From Flavobacterium sp. ACN6 (lineage in GTDB: Bacteria; Bacteroidota; Bacteroidia; Flavobacteriales; Flavobacteriaceae), in the NCBI RefSeq assembly GCF_002304005.1, contig NZ_MRCQ01000006.1, positions 279,671-343,670 of the forward strand: a stretch of DNA of 64,000 nucleotides, written 5' to 3'. The translations under genes and the position numbers were made by a program. The stretch's first letter is position 1. Every line of letters begins with the position of its first letter. Shown here one piece after another: positions 51,154-60,934 of the stretch. The notes beneath the pieces are model-generated. The model was not told where the DNA came from and searched no databases. It saw nothing but the letters and a program-made list of their open reading frames with translations.

Positions 51154-52782
51154 TTATACCTGAATTACGCCTAAATTAAATGGCTTTTGGATAGGAGAAT
51201 GGTTTGCTGCTTCTATTCCTAAGGAAATCCAATTACGAGTTTCTAAAGGATCAATTATAGCATCTGTCCAAAGTCTGGAAGCCGCGTAGTAAGGAGAAGT
51301 CTGCTCGTCGTAGCGTGCTTTTATTTTATTAAATAATTGAGCTTCTTTTTCTTCGTCTACTATTTCTCCTTTCGCTTTAAGCGAAGAAGCTTCAATTTGT
51401 GCTAATACTTTTGCAGCCTGTGTGCCGCCCATAACGGCAAGTTCTGCACTTGGCCAGGCAAATATTAATCGAGGATCATAAGCTTTTCCGCACATTGCAT
51501 AATTTCCTGCTCCGTATGAATTTCCGACAATAACTGTGAATTTAGGCACAACAGAATTACTTACCGCATTTACCATTTTTGCACCGTCTTTGATAATTCC
51601 TCCGTGTTCTGATTTGGAACCAACCATAAAACCTGTAACGTCTTGCAGAAAAACTAACGGAATTTTCTTTTGATTGCAATTGGCAATAAAACGAGTTGCT
51701 TTATCTGCACTGTCAGAATAAATAACACCGCCAAACTGCATTTCGCCTTTTTTGGTTTTTACGACCTTTCGCTGATTCGCTACAATTCCAACAGCCCAGC
51801 CGTCGATTCTGGCGTAACCGGTAATAAGAGATTGTCCGTAACCATCTTTATAAGCTTCAAATTCTGAATTATCAACCAAGCGTTTGATAATTTCCATCAT
51901 ATCATATTGTTCCGATCTGGCTTTTGGAAGGATTCCGTAAATATCGTTTGGATCTAAAGCAGGTTTTTCTGCTTTTATTCGGCTGAAGCCAGCTTTGTCA
52001 TAATCACCAATTTTATCTACTATATTTTTAATTTTGTCTAAAGCATCTTTGTCGTCTTTAGCTTTATAATCGGTTACACCAGAAATTTCACAATGCGTTG
52101 TAGCACCGCCTAAGGTTTCATTATCAATAGTTTCGCCAATTGCAGCTTTTACCAAATAACTTCCAGCAAGAAAAATACTTCCGGTTTTATCTACAATCAA
52201 AGCTTCATCGCTCATAATTGGAAGATAAGCACCGCCGGCAACACAGCTTCCCATAACGGCAGCAATCTGGGTAATTCCCATACTGCTCATTTGAGCATTG
52301 TTTCTAAATATTCTTCCGAAATGTTCTTTATCTGGAAAAATTTCATCCTGCATCGGAAGATAGACTCCTGCGCTGTCTACAAGATAAATAATTGGAAGTC
52401 TGTTTTCCATTGCAATTTCCTGCGCTCGTAGATTCTTCTTTCCTGTTATCGGAAACCAGGCGCCAGCTTTAACCGTGGCATCATTTGCAACTACAATACA
52501 TTGTTTCCCTTTAATGTAGCCAATTTTTACTACAACACCTCCAGAAGGGCATCCGCCGTGTTCAGGATACATTCCTTCGCCGGCAAAACCACCAATTTCA
52601 ATACTTTTAGCATTATCATCCAATAAGTAAGCAATTCGCTCACGAGCTGTCATTTTACCTTCAGAATGTAATTTTTCAATTCTTTTTTCGCCTCCGCCCA
52701 ATTTTACTTTGGCAAATTTTTGTTTTAATTCAGAAAGGAGCAGTTTATTGTGATCTTCGTTTTTATTGAAGTTTAAATCCAT
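51154..52782 (-). CDS. Acyl-CoA carboxylase beta subunit (carboxyltransferase)
   Basis: The 542-residue protein has both crotonase-like halves of a biotin-dependent carboxyltransferase: GGGEKRIEKLHSEGKMTARERI and LVDSAGVYLPMQDEIF in the first, and FLQDVTGFMVGSKSEHGGIIKDGAKM with GNSYGAGNYAMCGKAYDPR in the second. GSCVAGGAYLPIMSDE is the oxyanion-hole region. Size and the opening favour methylcrotonyl-CoA carboxylase beta, of leucine catabolism, but propionyl-CoA or related substrates cannot be excluded. The biotinylated alpha subunit is not adjacent. Confidence 0.9.
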   Translation of the reverse strand: MDLNFNKNEDHNKLLLSELKQKFAKVKLGGGEKRIEKLHSEGKMTARERIAYLLDDNAKSIEIGGFAGEGMYPEHGGCPSGGVVVKIGYIKGKQCIVVANDATVKAGAWFPITGKKNLRAQEIAMENRLPIIYLVDSAGVYLPMQDEIFPDKEHFGRIFRNNAQMSSMGITQIAAVMGSCVAGGAYLPIMSDEALIVDKTGSIFLAGSYLVKAAIGETIDNETLGGATTHCEISGVTDYKAKDDKDALDKIKNIVDKIGDYDKAGFSRIKAEKPALDPNDIYGILPKARSEQYDMMEIIKRLVDNSEFEAYKDGYGQSLITGYARIDGWAVGIVANQRKVVKTKKGEMQFGGVIYSDSADKATRFIANCNQKKIPLVFLQDVTGFMVGSKSEHGGIIKDGAKMVNAVSNSVVPKFTVIVGNSYGAGNYAMCGKAYDPRLIFAWPSAELAVMGGTQAAKVLAQIEASSLKAKGEIVDEEKEAQLFNKIKARYDEQTSPYYAASRLWTDAIIDPLETRNWISLGIEAANHSPIQKPFNLGVIQV

Positions 52783-52936
52783 GATATCGTATTGATTTTG
52801 TAATATAGTGTTGGCTAATTTACAAAATCAATTGAAATAAACCAGTTGCTTTGTGAATTAAGAAGTCGCTTCTAAACTTCATTCTTATCTATTCTGTTAA
52901 TAAAGAGATTTACTTTAATGTAAAGTCTATAAAATG

Positions 52937-52968
52937 AAAAAACATCCGTTATCAGCGGATGTTTTTTT
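52937..52968. terminator. lpxD terminator
   Basis: AAAAAACATCCG / CGGATGTTTTTT is a perfect stem with a seven-base loop. It ends the lpxD transcript on the minus strand. Confidence 0.85.
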
Positions 52969-52986
52969 ATATCAATTAGATTTGAA

Positions 52987-53985
52987 TTATTTTTTAGCAG
53001 CGCAAGCCATTCTTTTTAGTGTTGCCCATTGTTTTAAAGCATCACGAGCTTCAACAGCTGGATAACCCAGCATTGTTTTGCCTGCCGGAACATCACCAAT
53101 AACACCAGATCCAGCACCAACTATAGCTCCGTCGCCAATCGTCGTATGGTCTTTTATAGAAGCACTTCCCCCAATAATAACGCCATTTCCTAAAGTTACA
53201 GAACCTGCCAAACCACTGTTTCCAGCCATAATACAGAACTTTCCAAGTTTACTGTTATGGCCAATTTGTACTAAATTATCAATTTTACAGCCATCTCCTA
53301 AAACTGTTGAACTGAATTTTCCGCGGTCAACGCAAGAATTGGCTCCAATTTCGACTCCGTTTCCAATAATTACATTTCCAATTTGTGGAATTTTTACTAA
53401 ACCTTTTTCAGAACAAGGGCGAAATCCAAAACCATCTGCACCAATAGTTGCATTTGGATGAATGATACAATCGCTTCCAATATGGCAACGCTCACGAACA
53501 ACGGTCCCAGACCAAATAATAGTATTTTTGCCAATAGTACATTCGTCCAGAATAGTCACATTTGGATAAATCGTTGCATTGGCACCAATTTCAACTTTTG
53601 GTCCAATATAGCAGCCAGCGCCAATTTTTGCACCTTCGCCAATTATAGCAGTTTCGTCTATAGTAGCCGTTTTGTGAATATTGGTATGAAAGATTGGAGT
53701 AGGAGGGGCAAAAAGAGCAAGAATTTGCGACATAGCCAAATCGGCATTTTTTACCTTAATAAAAGCACGGTTTTCGCCTGGCTCAATCGAAATGTCTTCA
53801 TTTACTACAGCAATTGAAGCATTAGATGTTGACCAGTACTTTTCGTATTTTTTATTTCCTATAAAAGAAATTTCTGAAGTTGTAGCTTTTTCTAATTGCT
53901 CTGTTGCGGTAATGCTCTGTGAAGTAGTGCCGTAAATTACGCCATTAATTACTTCATTGATTTCTTGAATTGAATAGGATTTCAT
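52987..53985 (-). CDS. lpxD: UDP-3-O-acylglucosamine N-acyltransferase
   Basis: LpxD adds the second acyl chain to UDP-3-O-acylglucosamine in lipid A synthesis. The 332-residue protein has an N-terminal uridine-binding domain (about 1-100), then about ten left-handed beta-helix hexapeptide coils (IGEGAKIGAGCYIGPKVEIG and following) with catalytic His in VQIGHNSKLGKFCIMAG, and a C-terminal helix. The ATG at 53985 is taken; an upstream TTG would only add two residues. It stands alone here, away from lpxA. Confidence 0.94.
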   Translation of the reverse strand: MKSYSIQEINEVINGVIYGTTSQSITATEQLEKATTSEISFIGNKKYEKYWSTSNASIAVVNEDISIEPGENRAFIKVKNADLAMSQILALFAPPTPIFHTNIHKTATIDETAIIGEGAKIGAGCYIGPKVEIGANATIYPNVTILDECTIGKNTIIWSGTVVRERCHIGSDCIIHPNATIGADGFGFRPCSEKGLVKIPQIGNVIIGNGVEIGANSCVDRGKFSSTVLGDGCKIDNLVQIGHNSKLGKFCIMAGNSGLAGSVTLGNGVIIGGSASIKDHTTIGDGAIVGAGSGVIGDVPAGKTMLGYPAVEARDALKQWATLKRMACAAKK

Positions 53986-54316
53986 TGACAAATTTTAATC
54001 GACTTAGGGTTAATTTTTGCCAAATAAAATGAATTAGATTTTAATTACCTAATTAATTTTTCGCGTTCCTTAATAAAAATTTAAAATATAAGGCTTAAAA
54101 TTTAAAAATTAACACTTTAAATATTAATTTACTAACAGTTTTTTAATGTTTGAAAGTGTTACAGCTCAATTTCGCCTCTTAATTTATTAAAAAAAGAGCT
54201 GGAAAATAATTAATTTAATTGTTAAGTGATGACTTACATTTGTTTTGTTAATGAATTCATTTCGTGATTATTAAAAAAAAGCGATTCGCTTTTTGTAAAG
54301 GAATCGCTTTGATAAT
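53986..54316. other. AT-rich intergenic region without a gene
   Basis: About 330 bp between lpxD (start) and msrB (end). It contains homopolymer-rich DNA, the msrB terminator near its right end and no convincing reading frame. The lpxD promoter must lie at its left part but no clear TAnnTTTG is seen. Confidence 0.6.
54276..54310 (-). terminator. msrB terminator
   Basis: AAAGCGATTC pairs with GAATCGCTTT around a 13-base loop, and on the minus strand a run of T follows. Confidence 0.75.
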
Positions 54317-54763
54317 TTATTCTTTGATTTTTGATAATGAAACAGCATTAATACAGTATCGTAATCCGCTTGGAGGCGGACCGTCGGGGAAAATATGTCC
54401 TAAATGCGCGTCGCATACATTGCAGGTAACCTCAACGCGAATCATTCCGTGCGATTTATCGGCATGGTAACCAACAGCATTTTCTTTTACAGGCTGTGTA
54501 AAAGAAGGCCATCCCGTACCTGATTCGAATTTTTCACTCGCATCAAAAAGAACAGTTCCACAGCATTTACATTCGTAAATTCCAGGATCAAACAAACTGC
54601 ACAATTCAGAACTAAAAGATCTTTCGGTTCCTTTTAAACGCGTTACCTGAAATTCTTCCGGAGTCAGGATTTGTTTCCATTCTTCCTCCGTTTTCTCCAC
54701 TCTTTTATCAGGAGTCGGATTTCCTTTATTTGTAAAATGAATTACATCTGCCCATTTTATCAT
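54317..54763 (-). CDS. msrB: Peptide-methionine (R)-S-oxide reductase
   Basis: MsrB repairs oxidised methionine. The 148-residue protein has the zinc cysteine pairs CKCC and CNVC, GTGWPSFTQPV and the catalytic Cys in GLRYCINAVSL, all typical. It is a single-domain cytoplasmic form without MsrA. It is downstream of prfB but separated by a large hairpin repeat, so transcription is probably independent. Confidence 0.95.
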   Translation of the reverse strand: MIKWADVIHFTNKGNPTPDKRVEKTEEEWKQILTPEEFQVTRLKGTERSFSSELCSLFDPGIYECKCCGTVLFDASEKFESGTGWPSFTQPVKENAVGYHADKSHGMIRVEVTCNVCDAHLGHIFPDGPPPSGLRYCINAVSLSKIKE

Positions 54764-54776
54764 AACTTTATTTTTT

Positions 54777-54842
54777 AGTTTTCAGTCTCGGTTTTCAGTC
54801 TCGGTCCCAGTTTGCTGAAAACTGAGACTGCGACTGAAAACT
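54777..54842. repeat. Long hairpin repeat between msrB and prfB
   Basis: AGTTTTCAGTC (54777-54787) pairs with GACTGAAAACT (54832-54842), and an inner CAGTCTCGG segment pairs with GAGACTG. The two nested GTTTTCAGTCTC-like arms resemble a dispersed repeat I recall from Flavobacterium. The right arm ends at the prfB stop codon. Confidence 0.6.
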
Positions 54843-55941
54843 TTATTCTTCCTCCTTCTGTCCCATCATCATCAGATAGGCTTTAAGAAACGCATCTATA
54901 TTTCCGTTCATTACGCCGTCAACGTCACTGGTTTCGTAACCTGTACGAACGTCTTTTACTAATTTATAAGGCTGCATTACGTAATTACGGATTTGCGAAC
55001 CCCATTCAATTTTCATTTTTCCAGCTTCAATATCGGCACGTTGTGCTTGTTGTTTCTTTAGCTCGATTTCGTACAATTGAGAACGAAGCATCTGCATCGC
55101 ACGCTGTCTGTTGTCTTGCTGTGATCTCGTTTCAGAACATTGAATCTGAATTCCTGTTGGCTTATGCACTAACTGAACTTTAGTTTCAACCTTGTTTACG
55201 TTTTGTCCACCGGCACCACTCGAACGAGACGTTGTAATTTCGATATCGGCAGGATTAATATCAATTTCGATACTATCATCTACAAGCGGATAAACATAAA
55301 CAGAAACAAACGAGGTGTGACGTTTGGCGTTACTGTCAAAAGGTGAAATACGAACCAAACGGTGTACACCATTTTCCCCTTTTAAATAACCAAAAGAATA
55401 ATCGCCTTCAAATTCTAAAGTTACGGTTTTAATACCCGCAACATCGCCTTCCTGAAAGTTAAGTTCTTTTATTTTATAGCCATAACTTTCTCCCCACATC
55501 ATATACATACGCATCAGCATTCCTGCCCAGTCACAACTTTCCGTTCCGCCGGCTCCTGCAGTAATTTGAACTACAGCACTTAAACTGTCGCCCTCATCAG
55601 AAAGCATGTTTTTAAATTCGATGTTTTCAATATGCGTTTGAGTATTGCTGTATTGTTCATCCAATTCTTCTACAGAAAGTTCACCTTCTTTGTAAAAATC
55701 ATACGCAAGCTGTAATTCATCGGTAAGTTCGATAGCTTTGTTGTAATCTTCAATCCATTTTTTCTTGTTTCGAAGATTTTTTACAATAATTTCTGCTTCT
55801 TTGGCATTGTTCCAGAAATCTGGTGCAAACGTTTTTTCTTCTTCGTTTGCAATTTCGATTAGCTTGGCATCAACGTCAAAGATACCTCCTCAACGCACCA
55901 AGGCGCTCCACAATACCTTTTACTTGTTCGGCTGTTGTCAT
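54843..55941 (-). CDS. prfB: Peptide chain release factor 2 with programmed +1 frameshift
   Basis: RF2 ends translation at UGA and UAA. The gene is read as 21 codons from the ATG at 55941 to CTT at 55879, then skips T at 55878 and continues from GAC at 55877 for 344 codons, 365 residues in all, the length of E. coli RF2. The zero-frame UGA after CTT and the AGGAGG three bases before it are the classic RF2 autoregulation site. Motifs SPF (199-201) for stop-codon reading and GGQ (244-246) for peptide release are intact. Not a pseudogene. Confidence 0.95.
55875..55890 (-). promoter_or_regulatory. prfB: RF2 programmed frameshift site
   Basis: The minus strand reads AGGAGG TAT CTT TGA C. AGGAGG acts as an internal Shine-Dalgarno, CTT is the slippery codon and TGA the recoded stop. 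Low RF2 favours the +1 shift. Confidence 0.93.
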
Positions 55942-56028
55942 AAATTAATTAATAGGTTTTTATATGTTTTTTAGAATTATTACGTTAATTTGGTCTATAG
56001 AAACTAGCAAGTTAAAATTTACTGAAAC

Positions 56029-56063
56029 TTGCTCAGAATAACTATTTGTAATACGTAATTTTG
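56029..56063 (+). promoter_or_regulatory. Candidate promoter of the threonine aldolase gene
   Basis: TAATTTTG (56056-56063) is a good -7 element, 30 bases before the ATG. A TTG lies 24 bp upstream, one base beyond the usual spacing. Confidence 0.5.
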
Positions 56064-56093
56064 CATACAAAAATAAGATATAGTTTTTAGAAT

Positions 56094-57113
56094 ATGGAAA
56101 TAAATTTAATCAGCGATACCATAACAAAGCCTACTTATGAAATGCTGCAGTATATGTTTAACGCTCATGTTGGCGATGATGTATACAAACAGGACCCTAC
56201 GGTGATTGAATTGGAAAATAGAACAGCAGAGTTTTTTGGTATGGAAGCTGGACTTTTTTTTCCGTCTGGAACTATGGCAAATCAAACCGCAATTAAACTG
56301 CATACACAGCCGGGCGAGCAGTTAATAGCCGATAAATATGCTCACGTTTATCATTATGAAGGAGGGGGAGTTTCGTTTAACAGCGGTGTTTCCTGCTGTT
56401 TATTAGATGGTAATCGCGGTATGATTACAGCATCACAAGTTGCTGCAGCGATAAACGATCCTGAGTTTTATCATAGTCCGTTAACAAGTTTGGTTTGTGT
56501 TGAAAATACAACCAACAAAGGCGGTGGTGCTTGTTATGAATTAGAAGATTTAAGAGAAATAAAAAAAGTCTGCGACGCCAATAATTTGAAATTTCATATG
56601 GATGGCGCCAGAATCTGGAATGCATTAGTAGCCAAAAGACAAAATCCGAAGGAATTTGGAGCTATTTTCGATACTATTTCAGTTTGTTTATCTAAAGGAT
56701 TGGGCGCCCCTATAGGTTCGGTGTTATTAGGAAGTAAGGCTGATATTCACAGGGCGTTGAGAATCAGAAAGATACTTGGGGGCGGAATGCGTCAGGTTGG
56801 TTATTTAGCTGCTGCAGGATTATACGCTTTAGCGCATAATATTGAAAGATTGGCAGAGGACCACCGCCGAGCAAAAGAAATTGCAAAAATTTTGAGTACC
56901 AAACCTTGGGTTTCGGCAATAGAACCTGTAGAAACTAATATTTTAATTTTTTCGCTTGCCGAAGGTTACAGCGATCAGTTGTTAATTGAGAAATTAAAAC
57001 AAAAAAATATCTCCATAAGTTCTATGGGGCACAACAAACTCCGAATTGTAACGCATCTAGATTACAGAGAAGTAATGCATACTTATGTGTTGGAAACGCT
57101 TTCGAAGTTTTAG
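56094..57113 (+). CDS. ltaE: Low-specificity L-threonine aldolase
   Basis: This PLP enzyme cleaves threonine and allo-threonine to glycine and acetaldehyde. The 339-residue fold-type I protein has LISDTITKPTYEM, GDDVYKQDPTVIELE, the FHMDGARIWNA Asp and the PLP lysine Lys201 in CLSKGLGAPIGSVL, with ILGGGMRQVGYLAAAG after it. Length and motifs are normal. The stretch after its stop codon is a long repeat array. Confidence 0.94.
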   Translation: MEINLISDTITKPTYEMLQYMFNAHVGDDVYKQDPTVIELENRTAEFFGMEAGLFFPSGTMANQTAIKLHTQPGEQLIADKYAHVYHYEGGGVSFNSGVSCCLLDGNRGMITASQVAAAINDPEFYHSPLTSLVCVENTTNKGGGACYELEDLREIKKVCDANNLKFHMDGARIWNALVAKRQNPKEFGAIFDTISVCLSKGLGAPIGSVLLGSKADIHRALRIRKILGGGMRQVGYLAAAGLYALAHNIERLAEDHRRAKEIAKILSTKPWVSAIEPVETNILIFSLAEGYSDQLLIEKLKQKNISISSMGHNKLRIVTHLDYREVMHTYVLETLSKF

Positions 57114-57298
57114 GGAGGAGGTGCAAAGTTGCAAAGGTTCAGAGGGACAAAGGTTTTAAAAAGAATAGTTACAAAGTTACAAAGGTTCAGAGGGACAAGG
57201 TTTAAAAAAAAGACGCATAATGCGTCTTTTTTTATTACATGGAAGGACAAAGTATAAAAAACTTTGAGCCTATGCAACTATGAACCTTTGTACCTTTA
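57114..57298. repeat. Opposed CAAAGG / CCTTTG repeat arms around a terminator
   Basis: Left arms GTGCAAAGTTGCAAAGGTTC and TACAAAGTTACAAAGGTTC, a central terminator, then AACTATGAACCTTTGTACC on the right. GGTTCAGAGGGACAA occurs twice. It lies between convergent genes. Confidence 0.7.
57208..57233. terminator. Bidirectional terminator between ltaE and the YbaB gene
   Basis: AAAAGACGCA / TGCGTCTTTT with a three-base loop and flanking A and T runs. Confidence 0.8.
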
Positions 57299-57616
57299 TT
57301 TAAACAAATTATCCATTCCAGGAATAGACGGCATATCCATTCTGGCAACAGCATCTAATTCTCTTTCGTTAACATTTGTAGCGTTTTCGATTGCTTTGTT
57401 TAGTGTAACAATCAAATAATCTTCAAGTTGTTCTTTATCTTCTAGTAAAGAATCGTCAATAGAGATTGATTTGATCTTTCTGCTAGCTGTAATTGTAATT
57501 TTTAATAATCCGTCAGCACTTTGTTCATCAATCAAAACAGTATCTAGACGCTTTTTTGTATCTTCAATTTTTTGCTGGGTTTCTTTAAGTTTGCCCATCA
57601 TTCCCATTAAATCCAT
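57296..57616 (-). CDS. YbaB/EbfC nucleoid-associated protein
   Basis: The 106-residue protein has the N-terminal helix [25 protein letters not shown], three strands ([19 protein letters not shown]) and the C-terminal helix [19 protein letters not shown], matching the YbaB fold. YbaB dimers bind DNA without strong sequence preference. It is usually next to dnaX-recR in other bacteria; here it is not. A full -33/-7 promoter lies upstream. Confidence 0.9.
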   Translation of the reverse strand: MDLMGMMGKLKETQQKIEDTKKRLDTVLIDEQSADGLLKITITASRKIKSISIDDSLLEDKEQLEDYLIVTLNKAIENATNVNERELDAVARMDMPSIPGMDNLFK

Positions 57617-57644
57617 TTTTGTTGATTTTTTAAATTATTTCAGA

Positions 57645-57674
57645 CAAAATTAGTATATTGCTGTGTTAAATCAA
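57645..57674 (-). promoter_or_regulatory. Promoter of the YbaB gene
   Basis: On the minus strand TTG, 19 bp, TAATTTTG matches the Bacteroidota consensus, 28 bases before the start codon. Confidence 0.65.
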
Positions 57675-57685
57675 TAGAATATTTT

Positions 57686-59821
57686 ATGAAAATATTAATT
57701 CTGTTCTGTTGTGTTTGTACTATTTTTGCGTCTTCATATTTAAAAATTAATGCTCAGTCAATGCAAAATGATATATCGGCTCCAAAGGCCAACATAATTC
57801 CAAAAACATTAAAAAAACATAAAGAGTCTAGGATTGACAACTACTTCTGGCTTAATGACCGCGAAAATCAGGAGGTAATTGATTACTTAAATCAAGAGAA
57901 TTCTTATTATGAGAGTATGACCTCTCACACTCAGACTTTAAAAGATAATCTCTTTGAAGAAATGAAAGCAAGAATTAAGGAAGATGATTCTTCTGTTCCT
58001 TATTTCTACAATGGTTACTATTATATTACCCGTTTTGAAACAGGGCAGGATTATCCAATTTTTGCTAGAAAGAAAGGAAGCATGTCTGCACAGGAAGAAA
58101 TTTTGTTCAATTGTAATGAAATGGCAAAAGGACATACCTACTTTAAATTGGGCGGATTAAGTATTAGTCCAGATAATAAATTTGCCAGTTTTGGAGTGGA
58201 TATTGTCGGAAGAAGAATTTACACCATTCAAGTTAAAAACTTAGAAACAGAAGAAATTCTAGCTGATAAAATAGAAAGTGTTACAGGAGCTTCGGTTTGG
58301 GCTAATGATAATAATACTATTTTTTATGTGAGACAAGATCAAGTAACGCTGAGAGCAGATAAAGTTTTTAAACATAAATTAAATACAGATTCTGAAAAAG
58401 ATGTTTTGGTTTTTGATGAAGTCGATGATACTTTTAATGTTTCTATCAGTAAAGAAAAGTCAAGAAAATATATTGTTATCGGCTCTGGAAGTACTTTAAC
58501 GACAGAATATAGAATTCTTAACTCTAATACTCCAGACGGAGAATTCACTGTTTTTCAGCCACGCGTGCGCGGTTTAGAATATAGTATTTCACATTACGAG
58601 GATTCGTTTTATATTTTGACAAATAAAGATAAGGCGACCAATTTTAAGTTGATGAAAACGCCTGAAGACAAAACAGGAAAGAAAAACTGGGTAGATTTAA
58701 TTCCGCACAGAGAAGATGTTTTGTTAGAAGATATTGAAATTTTTAAAAATTATTTAGTTGTAGAAGAGCGTTCTAATGGATTAAGTCATATCCGAATCAT
58801 GCCTTGGAACGGAGAACCAGATTATTATCTTCCTTTCGGCAGTGAAACCTATAATGCGTACACAACAACGAATGTTGATTTTGATACCGATATATTACGT
58901 TACAGTTATCAATCACTGGCAACGCCGTCTTCTATAATTGATTTTAATATGAAGACTAAAACAAAAGAGATTTTAAAAGAGCAGGAGGTTTTAGGCGGAA
59001 AGTTTGATAAAAATAATTATGTAGAAGAAAGAGTATGGGCAACGGCTAGAGATGGTGTAAAAGTGCCTATTTCTATGGTTTACAAAAAGGGATTAGAGAA
59101 AAATGGTAAAAATCCATTGTTGCTTTATGCTTATGGTTCTTACGGAATTACGATGGATACTTATTTTTCGTCAACAAGATTGTCGCTCTTAGACCGCGGA
59201 TTTGTTTATGCAATTGCGCATATTAGAGGAGGTGAGGACTTAGGAAGACAATGGTATGAGGATGGAAAACTGTTAAAAAAGAAAAATACCTTTACAGATT
59301 TCATCGATTGCTCTAAATTTGTAATAGATCAAAAGTATACTTCTCCTGAACATTTATATGCAGAAGGAGGATCTGCCGGCGGACTTTTAATGGGAGTAAT
59401 TGTAAATGAAGCTCCAGAATTATATAACGGCGTCATCGCTCAGGTGCCTTTTGTAGACGTAATTACCACGATGCTGGATGATAGTATACCGCTTACAACT
59501 GGAGAGTATGACGAATGGGGGAACCCAAATAACAAAAAATATTACGATTATATGTTGTCGTATTCGCCTTACGATAATGTAAAAGCGCAAGAATATCCTA
59601 ATATGTATGTTTCGACCGGCTTGCATGATTCGCAGGTACAGTATTGGGAGCCAGCTAAATGGGTTGCGAAATTGAGAGATTTGAAAACAAATAATAAACT
59701 TTTGTTCTTAGATACCAACATGGATGCAGGGCATGGCGGAGCTTCGGGACGTTTTGAAGCTTTAAAAGACTTAGCAAAAGAATTTAGTTTTTTACTAGAT
59801 TTAGAAAAAATTAAAAGCTAA
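57686..59821 (+). CDS. S9A prolyl-oligopeptidase-family peptidase (oligopeptidase B-like)
   Basis: The 711-residue protein has a signal-like N-terminus (ILILFCCVCTIFASSYLKINAQ), the RIDNYFWLNDRENQEVIDYL opening of oligopeptidase B, a seven-bladed propeller (about 90-420) and an alpha/beta hydrolase domain with Ser563 in EGGSAGGLLMG, Asp648 in LHDSQV and His683 in AGHGG as the triad. YAIAHIRGGEDLGRQWYEDGK is typical. It cleaves short peptides after basic or proline residues; specificity is unproven. The signal suggests periplasmic location. Confidence 0.92.
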   Translation: MKILILFCCVCTIFASSYLKINAQSMQNDISAPKANIIPKTLKKHKESRIDNYFWLNDRENQEVIDYLNQENSYYESMTSHTQTLKDNLFEEMKARIKEDDSSVPYFYNGYYYITRFETGQDYPIFARKKGSMSAQEEILFNCNEMAKGHTYFKLGGLSISPDNKFASFGVDIVGRRIYTIQVKNLETEEILADKIESVTGASVWANDNNTIFYVRQDQVTLRADKVFKHKLNTDSEKDVLVFDEVDDTFNVSISKEKSRKYIVIGSGSTLTTEYRILNSNTPDGEFTVFQPRVRGLEYSISHYEDSFYILTNKDKATNFKLMKTPEDKTGKKNWVDLIPHREDVLLEDIEIFKNYLVVEERSNGLSHIRIMPWNGEPDYYLPFGSETYNAYTTTNVDFDTDILRYSYQSLATPSSIIDFNMKTKTKEILKEQEVLGGKFDKNNYVEERVWATARDGVKVPISMVYKKGLEKNGKNPLLLYAYGSYGITMDTYFSSTRLSLLDRGFVYAIAHIRGGEDLGRQWYEDGKLLKKKNTFTDFIDCSKFVIDQKYTSPEHLYAEGGSAGGLLMGVIVNEAPELYNGVIAQVPFVDVITTMLDDSIPLTTGEYDEWGNPNNKKYYDYMLSYSPYDNVKAQEYPNMYVSTGLHDSQVQYWEPAKWVAKLRDLKTNNKLLFLDTNMDAGHGGASGRFEALKDLAKEFSFLLDLEKIKS

Positions 59822-59893
59822 TTAGAAATTTTTTGTTAAATTTGCAACCTATCAAGGTTAATTTGAAAAATGCCTTTGATTAACTATTTTTTT

Positions 59894-60934
59894 ATGAAAG
59901 AAGAAATAACCGCTTATAATAATGTTTTAGAGTTAATAGGTAATACCCCCCTTATTAAGCTAAATAAAATCACCGAAGAGTTAGAAGGGAATTTCTACGC
60001 AAAGGTAGAAGCTTTCAACCCAGGTCATTCCTCAAAAGATAGAATAGCATTATATATTATTGAAGAAGCCGAGAAGAAAGGAATTCTTTCTCCGGGAGAT
60101 ACCATTATCGAAACAACTTCTGGTAACACAGGATTTAGTTTAGCCATGGTGAGCATTATTAAAGGTTACAATTGTATATTAGCCGTAAGCTCAAAATCAT
60201 CCAAAGATAAAATTGACATGCTGAGAAGTTTAGGCGCCAAAGTGTATGTCTGTCCCGCTCACGTTTCTGCAGATGATGAAAGATCATATTATAATGTAGC
60301 AAAACGTCTGCACGAAGAAACAAAAGGGTCAGTCTATATTAATCAATATTTTAATCAGTTGAATATTGATGCCCACTACAACACTACAGGTCCAGAAATC
60401 TGGGAACAAACCAAAGGGCAGATCACGCACTTAGTTGCTTGCAGCGGAACAGGAGGAACTATCTCAGGAACTGCAAAATTCTTAAAAGAAAAAAATCCAA
60501 ATATTAGAATACTGGGAGTTGATGCTTTTGGTTCGGTATTAAAAAAATACCACGAAACAAAAGAATTTGATACGAAAGAAATTTATCCTTACCGTATTGA
60601 AGGTTTGGGTAAAAACTTGATTCCGTCAGCAACAGACTTTGATATTATTGATAAATTCATGAAAGTAACCGACGAAGAAAGTGCTCACTCTGCTAGAGAG
60701 ATCACTCGTAAAGAAGGTTTATTTGTTGGATATACTTCTGGAGCAGTAATGCAGGCTATTAAACAATATGCAGAAGAAGGTGAGTTTACAAAAGAAAGCA
60801 ATATTATTGCGATTTTCCCTGATCACGGTTCACGATACATGAGTAAAGTGTTTAGCGATGACTGGATGAACGAACAAGGCTTCTTTGACAGTGTTAATGA
60901 AGAAGAAGTTCAAAAAATTGAATTCGTAAAGTAA
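59894..60934 (+). CDS. Cysteine synthase / cystathionine beta-synthase-like PLP enzyme
   Basis: The 346-residue fold-type II PLP enzyme has [14 protein letters not shown], Lys48 in [27 protein letters not shown] and [16 protein letters not shown]. Lys48, the TSGNT loop and GTGGT are the OASS/CBS catalytic set. It lacks CBS regulatory domains. [11 protein letters not shown] and the long C-terminus are CBS-like, so it may join serine with homocysteine or sulfide. A -7 element TAAATTTG lies at 59837. It is a paralogue of cysM at 16633 and not close enough in sequence to be a recent copy. Confidence 0.88.
   Translation: MKEEITAYNNVLELIGNTPLIKLNKITEELEGNFYAKVEAFNPGHSSKDRIALYIIEEAEKKGILSPGDTIIETTSGNTGFSLAMVSIIKGYNCILAVSSKSSKDKIDMLRSLGAKVYVCPAHVSADDERSYYNVAKRLHEETKGSVYINQYFNQLNIDAHYNTTGPEIWEQTKGQITHLVACSGTGGTISGTAKFLKEKNPNIRILGVDAFGSVLKKYHETKEFDTKEIYPYRIEGLGKNLIPSATDFDIIDKFMKVTDEESAHSAREITRKEGLFVGYTSGAVMQAIKQYAEEGEFTKESNIIAIFPDHGSRYMSKVFSDDWMNEQGFFDSVNEEEVQKIEFVK

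Noticed and set aside
54843..55941. Frameshifted or truncated prfB pseudogene
   Set aside because: The break is the known RF2 programmed site with slippery CTT-TGA-C and AGGAGG; total length and all motifs are normal.
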